A stretch of 17,268 bases of DNA, taken from Bacillota bacterium. GTDB lineage: Bacteria; Bacillota; Clostridia; Lachnospirales; Cellulosilyticaceae. This document shows, one piece after another, positions 1 to 6,549 of the stretch (positions are counted from its first letter, which is position 1; each line of letters begins with the position of its first letter). The stretch spans positions 1 through 17,268 of the forward strand of contig JAEYNQ010000321.1 of the NCBI GenBank assembly GCA_023412455.1, read 5' to 3'. Made by a program: the position numbers and the translations under genes. Under the pieces are notes generated by a model, which did no database searches, was not told the DNA's origin, and was given only the letters and a program-made list of their open reading frames with translations.

Positions 1-75
1 AGGATCACACACCAAACCAGTTTAAGCTGGATGGATAAGCTTATAAGAGGAATGTTTAAAGGTATAAACTATTAA
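1..75 (+). CDS. C-terminal end of an unknown protein (partial)
   Basis: An open frame enters from the left edge and ends at TAA 73-75. It encodes 24 residues ending WMDKLIRGMFKGINY. The stop codon touches the start of an intrinsic terminator, which is what one expects at the 3' end of a real gene. Too little is present to name a family; a chance open frame of 25 codons cannot be excluded. Confidence 0.45.
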   Translation, partial: RITHQTSLSWMDKLIRGMFKGINY

Positions 76-112
76 AAGGAGTGCTCTTCCATTTTTGGGA
101 GCACTCCTTTTT
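74..112 (+). terminator. intrinsic terminator, probably bidirectional
   Basis: The stem GGAGTGCTC / GAGCACTCC is perfect, flanked by AAAA on the left and TTTTT on the right, with a loop of about 12 nt. It lies directly after the stop codon at 73-75. The A-tract on the left means it could also stop leftward transcription coming from the carboxypeptidase gene. Confidence 0.85.
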
Positions 113-113
113 A

Positions 114-191
114 ATCTTGTAGGAAACTTCGTATTCTACACTTTCACTACTTCGCGAACCAATACGTGTCCTATGGACACTTTTGTTCTAT
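114..191 (+). repeat. intergenic repeat, copy 1 (partner at 6298-6374)
   Basis: This 78-bp segment starts ATCTTGTA and ends TTTTGTTCTAT. It is nearly 90% identical by eye to 6298-6374, with one gap. Both copies share an uninterrupted block from TACTTCGCGAACC to AATACGTGT. The right end holds a hairpin, GTGTCC-TAT-GGACAC, followed by TTTTGTTCT, so the unit could itself end transcripts. Both copies begin immediately after the T-tract of an intrinsic terminator. No coding potential is seen. I do not recognise the family; it could be a structured RNA element, a terminator-associated repeat or a miniature mobile element. Confidence 0.75.
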
Positions 192-238
192 AAGCTAAAG
201 ATAAACCTAAAATGAAGTAAATAAATAAGTTACAAGGA

Positions 239-1624
239 TTAGTAATAATTTATAAGGGGTAAAGAATAAGGATAGTCGTCATGGACTAGCTTCAATTGGT
301 CATAGCGATTGACAAGTTCAGAGATCTTAGAAGTAATGGCTATAACTTCTTCATAAGTGAGTAGAGCATCAGGTGGGAGCTGGGTAACTACTTTGTCAGG
401 AGTTTGAATAGTGGTGATATATTGGATAAGAAGTTTTTCACCAGGAGTAGTCTCTGAGGATGAAGCGCTACCTTTTCGTATAAGGGCTTCTTTAGGAGAT
501 AGATAAAGGGAACGGAAAAGATGCAATAAAGTAGTAGTAAGTTGCTCACGCTGAGCAGGTAGATTCTCGGCGTAAATAGAATCACTAGTAGAGTGAATGC
601 ATTCATCTATGATCCCACCATAAGCAGGGGGGAGGCTATTCTTAATAAGATTATTCATTTCACGTCCACTTATAGAGTTTTTATAATTTTGAACAGTCGG
701 AGTAATCCAACCTTCTGCAAGGGCTTTTTCTATATAAGATTGGGCCCAAGGGGAGTAAGAATGGTTTATGACATAAGGGGTAGCGTTAGTTGATAAACTA
801 TAGTTAGCCTGACCATAGGCAAAGAGTTTATTCATATCTTCAAATTGATGGGGAGCATCAGTGTGCATAACCACACCAATTAAATCAATATTACCATAAT
901 GAGCCTTAGCTACAAGCACTCTTTTAGCCGCATCGTGAAAACCTGTCTTAACACCAATAACCGAAGGGTTATAGAGAGCGTTATTGGGGTTTAATAAAAG
1001 GGCTGTGTGCTTAAGTGGAATAGTAGAAGTCCTATTCTGAAGTAAAAAATTATAGGTGGGTGTACCTGATATTTTTAATAATAAGTTATTGCTGAAGGCA
1101 CCTCTGGCAATTTGAGAGAGGTCATAAGGTGTAGTATAGTGGTCAGGGCTATGGTAGCCATGAGGATTGATAAAATGAGAGGAAGTTGCACCTAATTCTA
1201 AGGCCTTCTTATTCATTTTTTCGGCAAAGGCTTCAATGCTACCGGCATCCTTTACAGCCATATCATAGCTAATATAATTATCTGAACCCAGTAAAATACC
1301 ATATAAGCCATCTAAGGCACTGTATTGGTCGCCTACACGAAGACCAATATGGCTACTATCATTGGGTGTATGAGCAATGGAAGCAGATGTTTTAGTAATA
1401 AGGGTATCGGTAGGCAAATCTTCTATTAAAATAAGAGAAGAGAGTATCTTAGTAGTACTGGCAGGATAAAAGGTAGAACGACTATTCTTCGAATAAAGGA
1501 TAGTATTTGTAGTTGGCTCAATTAAAATGGCTCCTTCTGAATAAAGCTCAGGAAGAGGAGAAGCCATTAAAGAAACGCATAAGATTAAAAAAGTTATAAA
1601 AAAAGTAAGTTGTTTGTTTAGCAT
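239..1624 (-). CDS. D-alanyl-D-alanine carboxypeptidase (S11 family) with SLH-like C-terminal region
   Basis: A secreted penicillin-binding protein of the DacA/DacF type, predicted to remove the terminal D-Ala from peptidoglycan stem peptides. With the start at 1624 (461 aa) residues 1-24 form a signal peptide. The catalytic motifs are S56-T-T-K59 (SxxK), S114-D-N116 (SxN) and K226-T-G228 (KTG), all in the usual order. After the catalytic domain the usual PBP5-type C-terminal domain and amphipathic membrane anchor are not recognisable. Instead residues 289-330 (WAQSYIEKALAEGWI..., then a REMNNLI helix) resemble an SLH repeat, and 418-440 may be a second one, which would give non-covalent wall attachment. 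The start is chosen because AAAGGA lies 6 nt upstream of this ATG; an in-frame ATG 48 nt further upstream has no comparable site. It is monocistronic and divergent from the TetR gene. No terminator is obvious before the repeat at 114-191. Confidence 0.9.
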   Translation of the reverse strand: MLNKQLTFFITFLILCVSLMASPLPELYSEGAILIEPTTNTILYSKNSRSTFYPASTTKILSSLILIEDLPTDTLITKTSASIAHTPNDSSHIGLRVGDQYSALDGLYGILLGSDNYISYDMAVKDAGSIEAFAEKMNKKALELGATSSHFINPHGYHSPDHYTTPYDLSQIARGAFSNNLLLKISGTPTYNFLLQNRTSTIPLKHTALLLNPNNALYNPSVIGVKTGFHDAAKRVLVAKAHYGNIDLIGVVMHTDAPHQFEDMNKLFAYGQANYSLSTNATPYVINHSYSPWAQSYIEKALAEGWITPTVQNYKNSISGREMNNLIKNSLPPAYGGIIDECIHSTSDSIYAENLPAQREQLTTTLLHLFRSLYLSPKEALIRKGSASSSETTPGEKLLIQYITTIQTPDKVVTQLPPDALLTYEEVIAITSKISELVNRYDQLKLVHDDYPYSLPLINYY

Positions 1625-1684
1625 ATAAAATCCTTTCATTTGTTCACAAAACACCCATAAAATATAAATCACTTTAGCATGAAT

Positions 1685-1693
1685 ATTATAACA
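1685..1693 (-). promoter_or_regulatory. extended -10 element for the carboxypeptidase gene
   Basis: Read on the minus strand this is TG-T-TATAAT, a consensus extended -10, about 60 nt before the chosen start codon. No good -35 lies 16-18 bp upstream, which an extended -10 can tolerate. Confidence 0.4.
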
Positions 1694-1727
1694 CCTAAGT
1701 CAACAATTAGGGAGTTCAATAAAGTAA

Positions 1728-1816
1728 ATTATTTTAAATAGGCTATTAAAATAATAAATAGAGATTAGACTTATGACAAACTAAAATAAATTGTATAAGA
1801 TTGAATAATTTATTTT
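1728..1816. promoter_or_regulatory. two AT-rich inverted repeats in the dac/TetR divergent gap, candidate operators
   Basis: Two perfect 10-bp inverted repeats lie in the divergent intergenic region. The first is ATTATTTTAA (1728-1737) with TTAAAATAAT (1746-1755), spacer 8. The second is AAAATAAATT (1783-1792) with AATTTATTTT (1807-1816), spacer 14. All four arms contain the same core AAAATAA/TTATTTT. A TATAAG box for the TetR gene (1794-1799) falls between the arms of the second repeat. This placement fits autoregulation by the adjacent TetR protein, but the DNA is very AT-rich and chance is a real alternative. Confidence 0.4.
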
Positions 1817-1872
1817 AAATGGACCATACTTTAGAAGAAATAGAAATTTATACTAAAGGAGATGGTTCTAAA

Positions 1873-2511
1873 ATGTATGAATCGTTAGAGAGTTTTCCGT
1901 TAAGAAAAATAAATTATGTAAAAACGAGGACAACCATATTAAAGGCAGTTACCAACTTACTTAAAGACCAAGACTTTTCTGCTATTACCGTAGATGAGAT
2001 TTGTCAAAAGGCACAAATTTCAAGAGGCACCTTTTTCAACTATTTCTCAACTAAAGATCATATCTTTCATTACTATTTAAGGATTTTTACTATTAAGGTA
2101 GCTCTTCGCCTAAAGGAAATTCCACAAAACTTGGGTTTTGAAGAGACATTAGCAAAGATTTATGAATGGTTTAGTGAAGAAAAGCAATATGCTAAGTTCT
2201 TTGATAGCTATATTAACTTCCTTTTAAGTATAGGCGAAGCAGCTAATGAGATGAAACTCATTGATGCAGAATTTGTATACTTCTTTAGTGGCATTAAAGA
2301 AGCAGACTATGCCTACTATAATGAACTCACGTTACACAAGCTTTTTGAAGGCATTTGTCAGAAAGCCAAGGAGAAGCAAGAAGTGAGCTTAGCAAAATCC
2401 TCCAATGAATTAGCAGCCATCTGTGCAGGTGTCCTTACAGCAAGTTATGTAAGTAGTTCCATTAATAAAGGAACCATGTACTTGGATATATTTAATAAAG
2501 TATGGAAATAA
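1873..2511 (+). CDS. TetR/AcrR family transcriptional regulator
   Basis: A one-component repressor-type regulator of 212 aa. Residues about 22-65 form the TetR DNA-binding domain, with the signature ITVDEICQKAQISRGTFFNYF followed by KDHIF. The rest is a variable all-helical ligand/dimer domain without recognisable specificity. The start at 1873 is preferred because AAAGGAG ends 11 nt upstream; an in-frame ATG at 1819 gives 230 aa but lacks a ribosome binding site. The gene is divergent from the carboxypeptidase gene and ends in its own terminator, so the only adjacent candidate targets are that gene and itself. No efflux pump, the common TetR target, lies nearby. Confidence 0.9.
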   Translation: MYESLESFPLRKINYVKTRTTILKAVTNLLKDQDFSAITVDEICQKAQISRGTFFNYFSTKDHIFHYYLRIFTIKVALRLKEIPQNLGFEETLAKIYEWFSEEKQYAKFFDSYINFLLSIGEAANEMKLIDAEFVYFFSGIKEADYAYYNELTLHKLFEGICQKAKEKQEVSLAKSSNELAAICAGVLTASYVSSSINKGTMYLDIFNKVWK

Positions 2512-2519
2512 TAAATAGA

Positions 2520-2568
2520 GCCCCTAATCTTAAAGGTATGATGACTTAGAAGATTAGGGGCCTTTTTA
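2520..2568 (+). terminator. intrinsic terminator after the TetR gene
   Basis: A perfect 12-bp stem GCCCCTAATCTT / AAGATTAGGGGC with an 18-nt loop, followed by CTTTTTAT. It lies 8 nt after the stop codon and just before the opposing tRNA gene. Confidence 0.9.
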
Positions 2569-2570
2569 TA

Positions 2571-2644
2571 CGCACGCGGTAGGATTCGAACCCACGACAT
2601 TCTGATCCGAAGTCAGACGCTCTATCCAGCTGAACTACGCGTGC
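2571..2644 (-). tRNA. tRNA-Arg, anticodon TCG
   Basis: The minus strand folds into a full cloverleaf. The acceptor stem is GCACGCG / CGCGTGC with discriminator G. The D arm is GTTCAGCTGGATAGAGC. The anticodon stem is TCTGA / TCAGA with loop CTTCGGA, anticodon TCG (reads CGA and, with A34 or U34 modification, related CGN codons). The T arm contains GGTTCGAATCC. CCA is not encoded. It converges with the TetR gene. Confidence 0.97.
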
Positions 2645-2663
2645 TTATTTGGACTGCTTGTTT

Positions 2664-2693
2664 ATTGTAGCACTTTTTATTAAGAAGTTCAAT
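2664..2693 (-). promoter_or_regulatory. promoter of tRNA-Arg(TCG)
   Basis: On the minus strand TTGAAC (-35) and TACAAT (-10) are separated by exactly 17 bp. They lie about 20 nt before the tRNA 5' end. Confidence 0.7.
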
Positions 2694-2830
2694 AGGGTTA
2701 TTGGTGAGCAGAAATGACATTTTTTTATAAATCTAAGAAAAAAAGGAAACTTTAATTGAGTTTTAGGAGTCTTATTAAGGGAGGAAAAACTTTAACCTAA
2801 AAATCCCAGGTTTTAATTGTAGAAATTGGT

Positions 2831-2858
2831 TTGATTTTACTGGGAAAAAAGGTATAAT
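2831..2858 (+). promoter_or_regulatory. promoter of the envelope two-gene operon
   Basis: TTGATT (2831-2836) and TATAAT (2853-2858) are spaced by 16 bp, about 40 nt before the first start codon. Confidence 0.65.
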
Positions 2859-2899
2859 TTAAGTAGATTTAGGTTTAGGACATAAGAAGGGATGAATGA

Positions 2900-3202
2900 A
2901 TGAAGAAATATAGCAGCTTAGGTAGGACACATAATAAAAACATTCTTTTAAAAATCTTAGTAGGATTAACGTGTGTAATGGGGATAGTTACAGTCACTCA
3001 AACGTTCAGGCTTATTTCTATCTATCAAAAAACGCAAACCAATAAAGAACAAACCCAATATTATAGGGATACAAAAGACAGCATACGACTTCAATTAGAA
3101 GAAATAAGGCAAGAAATGGAAGAAAAAAGTAAGGAAATCCGAGTGCTTAGAGATGAGTTGCAGATTTATGCCCCCGTTATCATTCCAGAATCCATGAAAT
3201 AA
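2900..3202 (+). CDS. small membrane protein with coiled coil, unknown function
   Basis: A 100-aa protein with a short basic N-terminus, one transmembrane helix at about residues 15-40, and a highly charged heptad-like helix at about 45-90 (LQLEEIRQEMEEKSKEIRVL). This topology, a cytoplasmic tip, one TM helix and an extracytoplasmic coiled coil, resembles FtsL/DivIC-type proteins, but I see no family-specific motif and do not assign it. A GAAGGG-type site precedes the ATG. The deacetylase gene begins 32 nt after the stop, also with TM plus coiled coil, so the two probably share a transcript and might pair through their coiled coils (inference). Confidence 0.75.
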   Translation: MKKYSSLGRTHNKNILLKILVGLTCVMGIVTVTQTFRLISIYQKTQTNKEQTQYYRDTKDSIRLQLEEIRQEMEEKSKEIRVLRDELQIYAPVIIPESMK

Positions 3203-3234
3203 TATAAAGAGAGTTTATTAGGGAAGGTGAACAA

Positions 3235-4203
3235 GTGAAATATAAAATAAGAACATCAAAAAGAAGAAAGAATATAGTAGGATTAGTTCTGCTTTTATTA
3301 ATATTGCTGATTCTTTTAACTTTATCCGTAGGCTTTATATCAATAAGGGTACAAACAAAAAATAAAGAGTTACAGGGTTTGCAAGAAATGCTTGATAGAG
3401 CGAAACAAGAGAAAGACAGCTTGCAGGTGGAATTTAACGCAGTTCAAGAAATGAAGGTGACTTTGGAGAAAGAAGTTAGCCAACTTAAGGAAGAAATACA
3501 GTTGCTTAAGAAAGAGAATGCTCAGTTAGTAGAAGAGGGAAAAGATAAAAACGGGGAAAATAAAAAAGTAGCCTATTTAACTTTTGATGACGGACCCAGT
3601 GTCAATACACTTAAAATTTTAGATTTTTTAAAAGTCAATAATATAGAAGCCACCTTCTTTGTATTAGGAAAAGAAAATGAGACCTCTGTTTATAAACGTA
3701 TTGTGGATGAAGGGCATACGTTAGCAGTTCATTCCAATACCCATAACTATAAGGAGATCTATAAGGATGTAGATAGTTTTATGGCAGATATGAAGGCCTT
3801 AAGTTCTCTCATTGAAGATTCCACAGGTGTAAAGCCTGATATTATGCGTTTCCCAGGAGGTTCTAATAATAGTATTAGTAAGAAGTATGGTGGAAATACT
3901 ATTATGGACAAGATTATTCCCACTGTAGAAGCAGCAGGGTATAGCTATTTTGATTGGAATGTGGATTCTCGTGATGCAGCAAAAAGTAAGCAAGATAAGC
4001 AAGTTATTATTGATTCTGTTCTAAAAGGCGCTGAATCAGTTACCAATAATGAAGGAAATGCAAATGCAGTTATTTTAATGCATGATGCAGCGGCCAAAAC
4101 CACCACCGTGGAAGCGCTTCCTGCTATCGTAGAAGGACTAAAAAAGCAAGGTTTTGTTTTTAGAAAATTAACATCTGAATCACAACCCATTCAGTTCAAA
4201 TAA
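3235..4203 (+). CDS. membrane-anchored polysaccharide deacetylase (NodB domain, CE4), PgdA-like
   Basis: A 322-aa predicted cell-surface enzyme that removes acetyl groups from amino sugars, most likely peptidoglycan GlcNAc. Residues 14-37 are a very hydrophobic TM anchor, about 40-101 a coiled-coil stalk, and 112-310 the NodB domain. The CE4 motifs are present in order: TFDDGP (116-121, catalytic base and metal Asp), HSNTH (H166 and H170, metal ligands), RFPGG (205-209), DWNVDS (240-245) and LMHD (281-284, catalytic His). The start is a GTG with AAGGTGA 4-5 nt upstream. It follows the small coiled-coil gene after 32 nt. The exact substrate cannot be told from sequence; wall modification giving lysozyme resistance is the usual role of PgdA-type members. 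Confidence 0.93.
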   Translation: MKYKIRTSKRRKNIVGLVLLLLILLILLTLSVGFISIRVQTKNKELQGLQEMLDRAKQEKDSLQVEFNAVQEMKVTLEKEVSQLKEEIQLLKKENAQLVEEGKDKNGENKKVAYLTFDDGPSVNTLKILDFLKVNNIEATFFVLGKENETSVYKRIVDEGHTLAVHSNTHNYKEIYKDVDSFMADMKALSSLIEDSTGVKPDIMRFPGGSNNSISKKYGGNTIMDKIIPTVEAAGYSYFDWNVDSRDAAKSKQDKQVIIDSVLKGAESVTNNEGNANAVILMHDAAAKTTTVEALPAIVEGLKKQGFVFRKLTSESQPIQFK

Positions 4204-4270
4204 CAAAAAATAGGATTTAAAATGATTGATGGATCAGAATATAAGATATATACTGAATACAATATGCAAT

Positions 4271-4289
4271 TGATACACACTGTGTATGA
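4271..4289. promoter_or_regulatory. 15-bp palindrome upstream of the phosphodiesterase gene
   Basis: ATACACA-C-TGTGTAT at 4273-4287 is a perfect inverted repeat about one central base. It is just downstream of a TTGATA (4270-4275) and about 50 nt before the start codon. It has the size of a dimeric repressor site. I could not pair it with a convincing complete promoter. Confidence 0.35.
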
Positions 4290-4334
4290 ATAGTGAGTAA
4301 AAGAGATATAATAATGTTAAAGGAGCGTGGTATA

Positions 4335-5063
4335 ATGAAGAGAGTACTTAATATTGCCCACAGAGGGTTTAGTGGAAGATACCCAGAAAACACCAATATT
4401 GCCTTTGCGAAAGCCTTAACAGAAGGCTACTGTGATGGGATAGAAGTAGATGTACACATGACTAAGGATAATAAGTTAGTACTTATACATGACGAAAAAC
4501 TAGATCGTACCACAACAGGAACAGGTTATATTAAAGATTATACACTTGATGAGCTATTGGAGTTTGACGCCGGTGTAAAATACGACTCTAAGTTTAAAGG
4601 ACAAAAGATTTTATGTATTAAGGCTGCTTTAGAATTAGCTAAGAAGTATAATGTAAAGCTTTATGTAGAGATTAAAGATAGTACAGGTCACTATGATAAC
4701 ATTACAGAGGAAGTTTTAGAACGGGTTATGACAGTAGGTGCAGAAGATAAAGTCATCTTATCTTCTTATAATGTAGAGACACTACAAAAGGTAAAATCAG
4801 CAGCCCCTAATATTAAAACAGCTCTTCTTTGTAAAGAAATGCCTTGGGATATTCGTTCTTATCGCTATGCCGATGCCATCTCTTGTAATTACAAAGCGAT
4901 GACCCAGGAAGCAGTAGATACTGTACACAGTATTGGTAAAACAGTAACAGTTTGGACAGTAGATGAAGTAACAGACATGCACTTGATGCAAGACATGGGT
5001 GTAGATGAAGTGATTACCAATTATCCGGATACCTTTAATGATGTCATTAATGGTTTGGTGTAA
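4335..5063 (+). CDS. glycerophosphodiester phosphodiesterase
   Basis: A 242-aa GDPD-family protein, close to the usual cytoplasmic UgpQ length. It hydrolyses glycerophosphodiesters to glycerol 3-phosphate and an alcohol, in phospholipid turnover or phosphate/glycerol scavenging. The active-site pattern is visible: H9-R-G, E18-N-T, E37-V-D39 and H52-D with LDRTT after it, then Y110-V-E112-I-K114. There is no signal peptide. The start at 4335 has AGGAG 9 nt upstream; an upstream in-frame ATG at 4293 has no such site. It stands alone between the deacetylase gene and its own terminator, not with glycerol-phosphate transport genes. Confidence 0.93.
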   Translation: MKRVLNIAHRGFSGRYPENTNIAFAKALTEGYCDGIEVDVHMTKDNKLVLIHDEKLDRTTTGTGYIKDYTLDELLEFDAGVKYDSKFKGQKILCIKAALELAKKYNVKLYVEIKDSTGHYDNITEEVLERVMTVGAEDKVILSSYNVETLQKVKSAAPNIKTALLCKEMPWDIRSYRYADAISCNYKAMTQEAVDTVHSIGKTVTVWTVDEVTDMHLMQDMGVDEVITNYPDTFNDVINGLV

Positions 5064-5077
5064 ATAAAGCATTAGAG

Positions 5078-5108
5078 AAAAGCTATGTGTACCATGGCTT
5101 TTTTTTTG
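5078..5108 (+). terminator. intrinsic terminator after the phosphodiesterase gene
   Basis: The stem AAAGCTATG / CATGGCTTT (one G-U pair) has a short loop and runs into nine T residues. Confidence 0.85.
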
Positions 5109-5161
5109 GAAAAAGAAGATGGTATAAAGGGGGGTAAAAGCAGATATATTTAACTAAGGTA

Positions 5162-5197
5162 TTGACACTTGCAACTTAAAGTTACGCTCTGTATAAT
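5162..5197 (+). promoter_or_regulatory. promoter of the DUF3881-like gene with embedded palindrome
   Basis: TTGCAA (5169-5174) and TATAAT (5192-5197) are 17 bp apart. A second, consensus TTGACA begins at 5162 but is 24 bp from the -10. The spacer carries AACTT-A-AAGTT (5173-5183), an inverted repeat overlapping the -35, so a repressor or MerR-like activator could act here. That is inference. Confidence 0.55.
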
Positions 5198-5247
5198 AGG
5201 AATGATACTTATTGCATATAGAGAATGAGTAGAGAGGGGGGTGACGT

Positions 5248-6126
5248 ATGGAAGCACCGATTACAGCCATAGGTTTTTCAAAGATTGAGGATGAGGATAA
5301 ACTTCAACAAATTGTAAAAGAGATTTTGGATAAACCAACGAAACAGTTGGCCAGCAAAACGAAGGATAAACAAATACTGGGTGAATATTATAAGAAATAT
5401 GGAGAGAATACTTATCTAATGGTTCGTATTCTTGTACGCTCTGAGGAAAAAGACGCCAAGATTGAAGTTGAGCAATGTGAGCCTTATGTAGAAGCCTCCC
5501 ATTTCATTAATGTGGAAGAGCTAGTGGTAGAATCTATAGATGATGATTATAGCTATTATGCTGTCTGTGAAGAAAAGGAAACAGGCATGCCTTTTATCTT
5601 TTGGGTACAAAACATTATAGATTATATAGAAGCCCAAGAAGAAAACAAAGAGTTTAATAAAGTTAAGGTAGTAGGCCTAGCAACAGAAGGGACTATTATT
5701 TTACCTATAGAAAGAGATGAAGAAGAAGAGTCTATAGAGAGAGAAGAGCGAGAAAAGTTTAAAATAATGGTTCAACGGGCAAGAACAGGTGATGAAGAGG
5801 CCAAAGAATTGCTTGAAAAGGAAGAGAAAGAGTTAGATGAGCAGTTGAAAGAACGTATGTTAGAAGAAGACTTCTTGTCCATTATGAGTGGTTACTTCGT
5901 ACCCACCACCTTAGAGGATGCAATTTATGCCATTTTGGGTGAGATAAAAGAGATTCATGAACGTAAAAATATAAAAACAAAGGAAGAGATGTACCTTTTT
6001 GTTTTGAATGTCAATGATATGCCTCTAGAAGTCATGATTAATAAGAAAACATTGGTGGGGAAACCAAGCGTAGGAATGCGTTTTATGGGCACCTGTTGGT
6101 TACAAGGAACGGTGGATTGTCAATAA
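5248..6126 (+). CDS. conserved protein of unknown function, DUF3881-like
   Basis: A 292-aa soluble acidic protein with no signal peptide or TM helix. The opening TAIGFSKIEDEDKLQQIV and overall length match my recollection of the DUF3881 family of Lachnospiraceae, whose function is unknown. Three parts can be seen: an N-terminal alpha/beta region (1-155), a long charged helix (about 156-207, many E and K, including EEEESIEREEREKFK), and a C-terminal beta-rich region (about 215-292). AGGGGGGTGA lies close upstream of the ATG. It has its own promoter and is followed by a tRNA with a separate promoter. The family call is from memory and should be confirmed by profile search. Confidence 0.75.
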   Translation: MEAPITAIGFSKIEDEDKLQQIVKEILDKPTKQLASKTKDKQILGEYYKKYGENTYLMVRILVRSEEKDAKIEVEQCEPYVEASHFINVEELVVESIDDDYSYYAVCEEKETGMPFIFWVQNIIDYIEAQEENKEFNKVKVVGLATEGTIILPIERDEEEESIEREEREKFKIMVQRARTGDEEAKELLEKEEKELDEQLKERMLEEDFLSIMSGYFVPTTLEDAIYAILGEIKEIHERKNIKTKEEMYLFVLNVNDMPLEVMINKKTLVGKPSVGMRFMGTCWLQGTVDCQ

Positions 6127-6130
6127 ATAC

Positions 6131-6159
6131 TTGACGAAAAGCAAATAAAAATGTACTAT
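6131..6159 (+). promoter_or_regulatory. promoter of tRNA-Arg(CCT)
   Basis: TTGACG (6131-6136) and TACTAT (6154-6159) are separated by 17 bp and end 11 nt before the tRNA. The -35 begins 5 nt after the preceding stop codon. Confidence 0.7.
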
Positions 6160-6170
6160 AGTAGAGGAAT

Positions 6171-6244
6171 GTTTCCGTAGCTCAGTAGGATAGAGCGACC
6201 GCCTCCTAAGCGGTAGGCCGCTGGTTCGATTCCAGTCGGGAACG
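6171..6244 (+). tRNA. tRNA-Arg, anticodon CCT
   Basis: A full cloverleaf. The acceptor stem is GTTTCCG / CGGGAAC (one G-U) with discriminator G. The D arm is GCTCAGTAGGATAGAGC. The anticodon stem is ACCGC / GCGGT with loop CTCCTAA, anticodon CCT (reads AGG). The T arm contains GGTTCGATTCC. CCA is not encoded. It is the second tRNA-Arg in the window. Confidence 0.97.
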
Positions 6245-6249
6245 TAGAG

Positions 6250-6298
6250 AAGGGTTATTTCATTATTCTTATAAGAGTAGTGGAATAACCCTATTTTA
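6250..6298 (+). terminator. long-stem intrinsic terminator after tRNA-Arg(CCT)
   Basis: AGGGTTATTTC pairs with GGAATAACCCT, and the inner sequence continues pairing almost to the centre (around 6271), giving a stem of roughly 20 bp with a few G-U pairs. ATTTTAT follows. The unusual stem length could come from a bidirectional terminator or a processing site. Confidence 0.8.
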
Positions 6299-6374
6299 TC
6301 TTGTAAGAAAGTTCGTGTCTACACTTCTACTACTTCGCGAACCAATACGTGTTTTATGGACACTTTTGTTCTAT
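6298..6374 (+). repeat. intergenic repeat, copy 2 (partner at 114-191)
   Basis: A 77-bp segment in the same orientation as copy 1, again starting in the T-tract of a terminator and ending TTTTGTTCTAT. In the terminal hairpin the two C residues of copy 1 (GTGTCC) are T here (GTGTTT) opposite the unchanged GGACAC, so both G-C pairs become G-U and the fold is kept. Confidence 0.75.
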
Positions 6375-6491
6375 TCTACTTATTATTTACCTGTAGAGAA
6401 ACGGTTTTACGACTATTCAGTGCACACTGTTTTTATTTATTTAGCTTAAAAAGACCTATACTATAAAGGAAGATTTTAAGTTTTAACCCTA

Positions 6492-6504
6492 ATTATGGTA
6501 TACT
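6492..6504 (+). promoter_or_regulatory. extended -10 promoter of pepA
   Basis: TGG-TATACT (6496-6504) is a near-consensus extended -10, about 46 nt before the start codon. The -35 (around 6475-6480) is weak. Confidence 0.45.
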
Positions 6505-6549
6505 AAGAAAGAAATATTTGAATGAGCACATCAGAGAAGGAGAGACAAC

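Noticed and set aside
4797..5072. Long antisense open frame over the phosphodiesterase gene.
   Set aside because: Antisense shadow of a well-supported gene; Cys/His-rich composition without motif spacing and no start signals.
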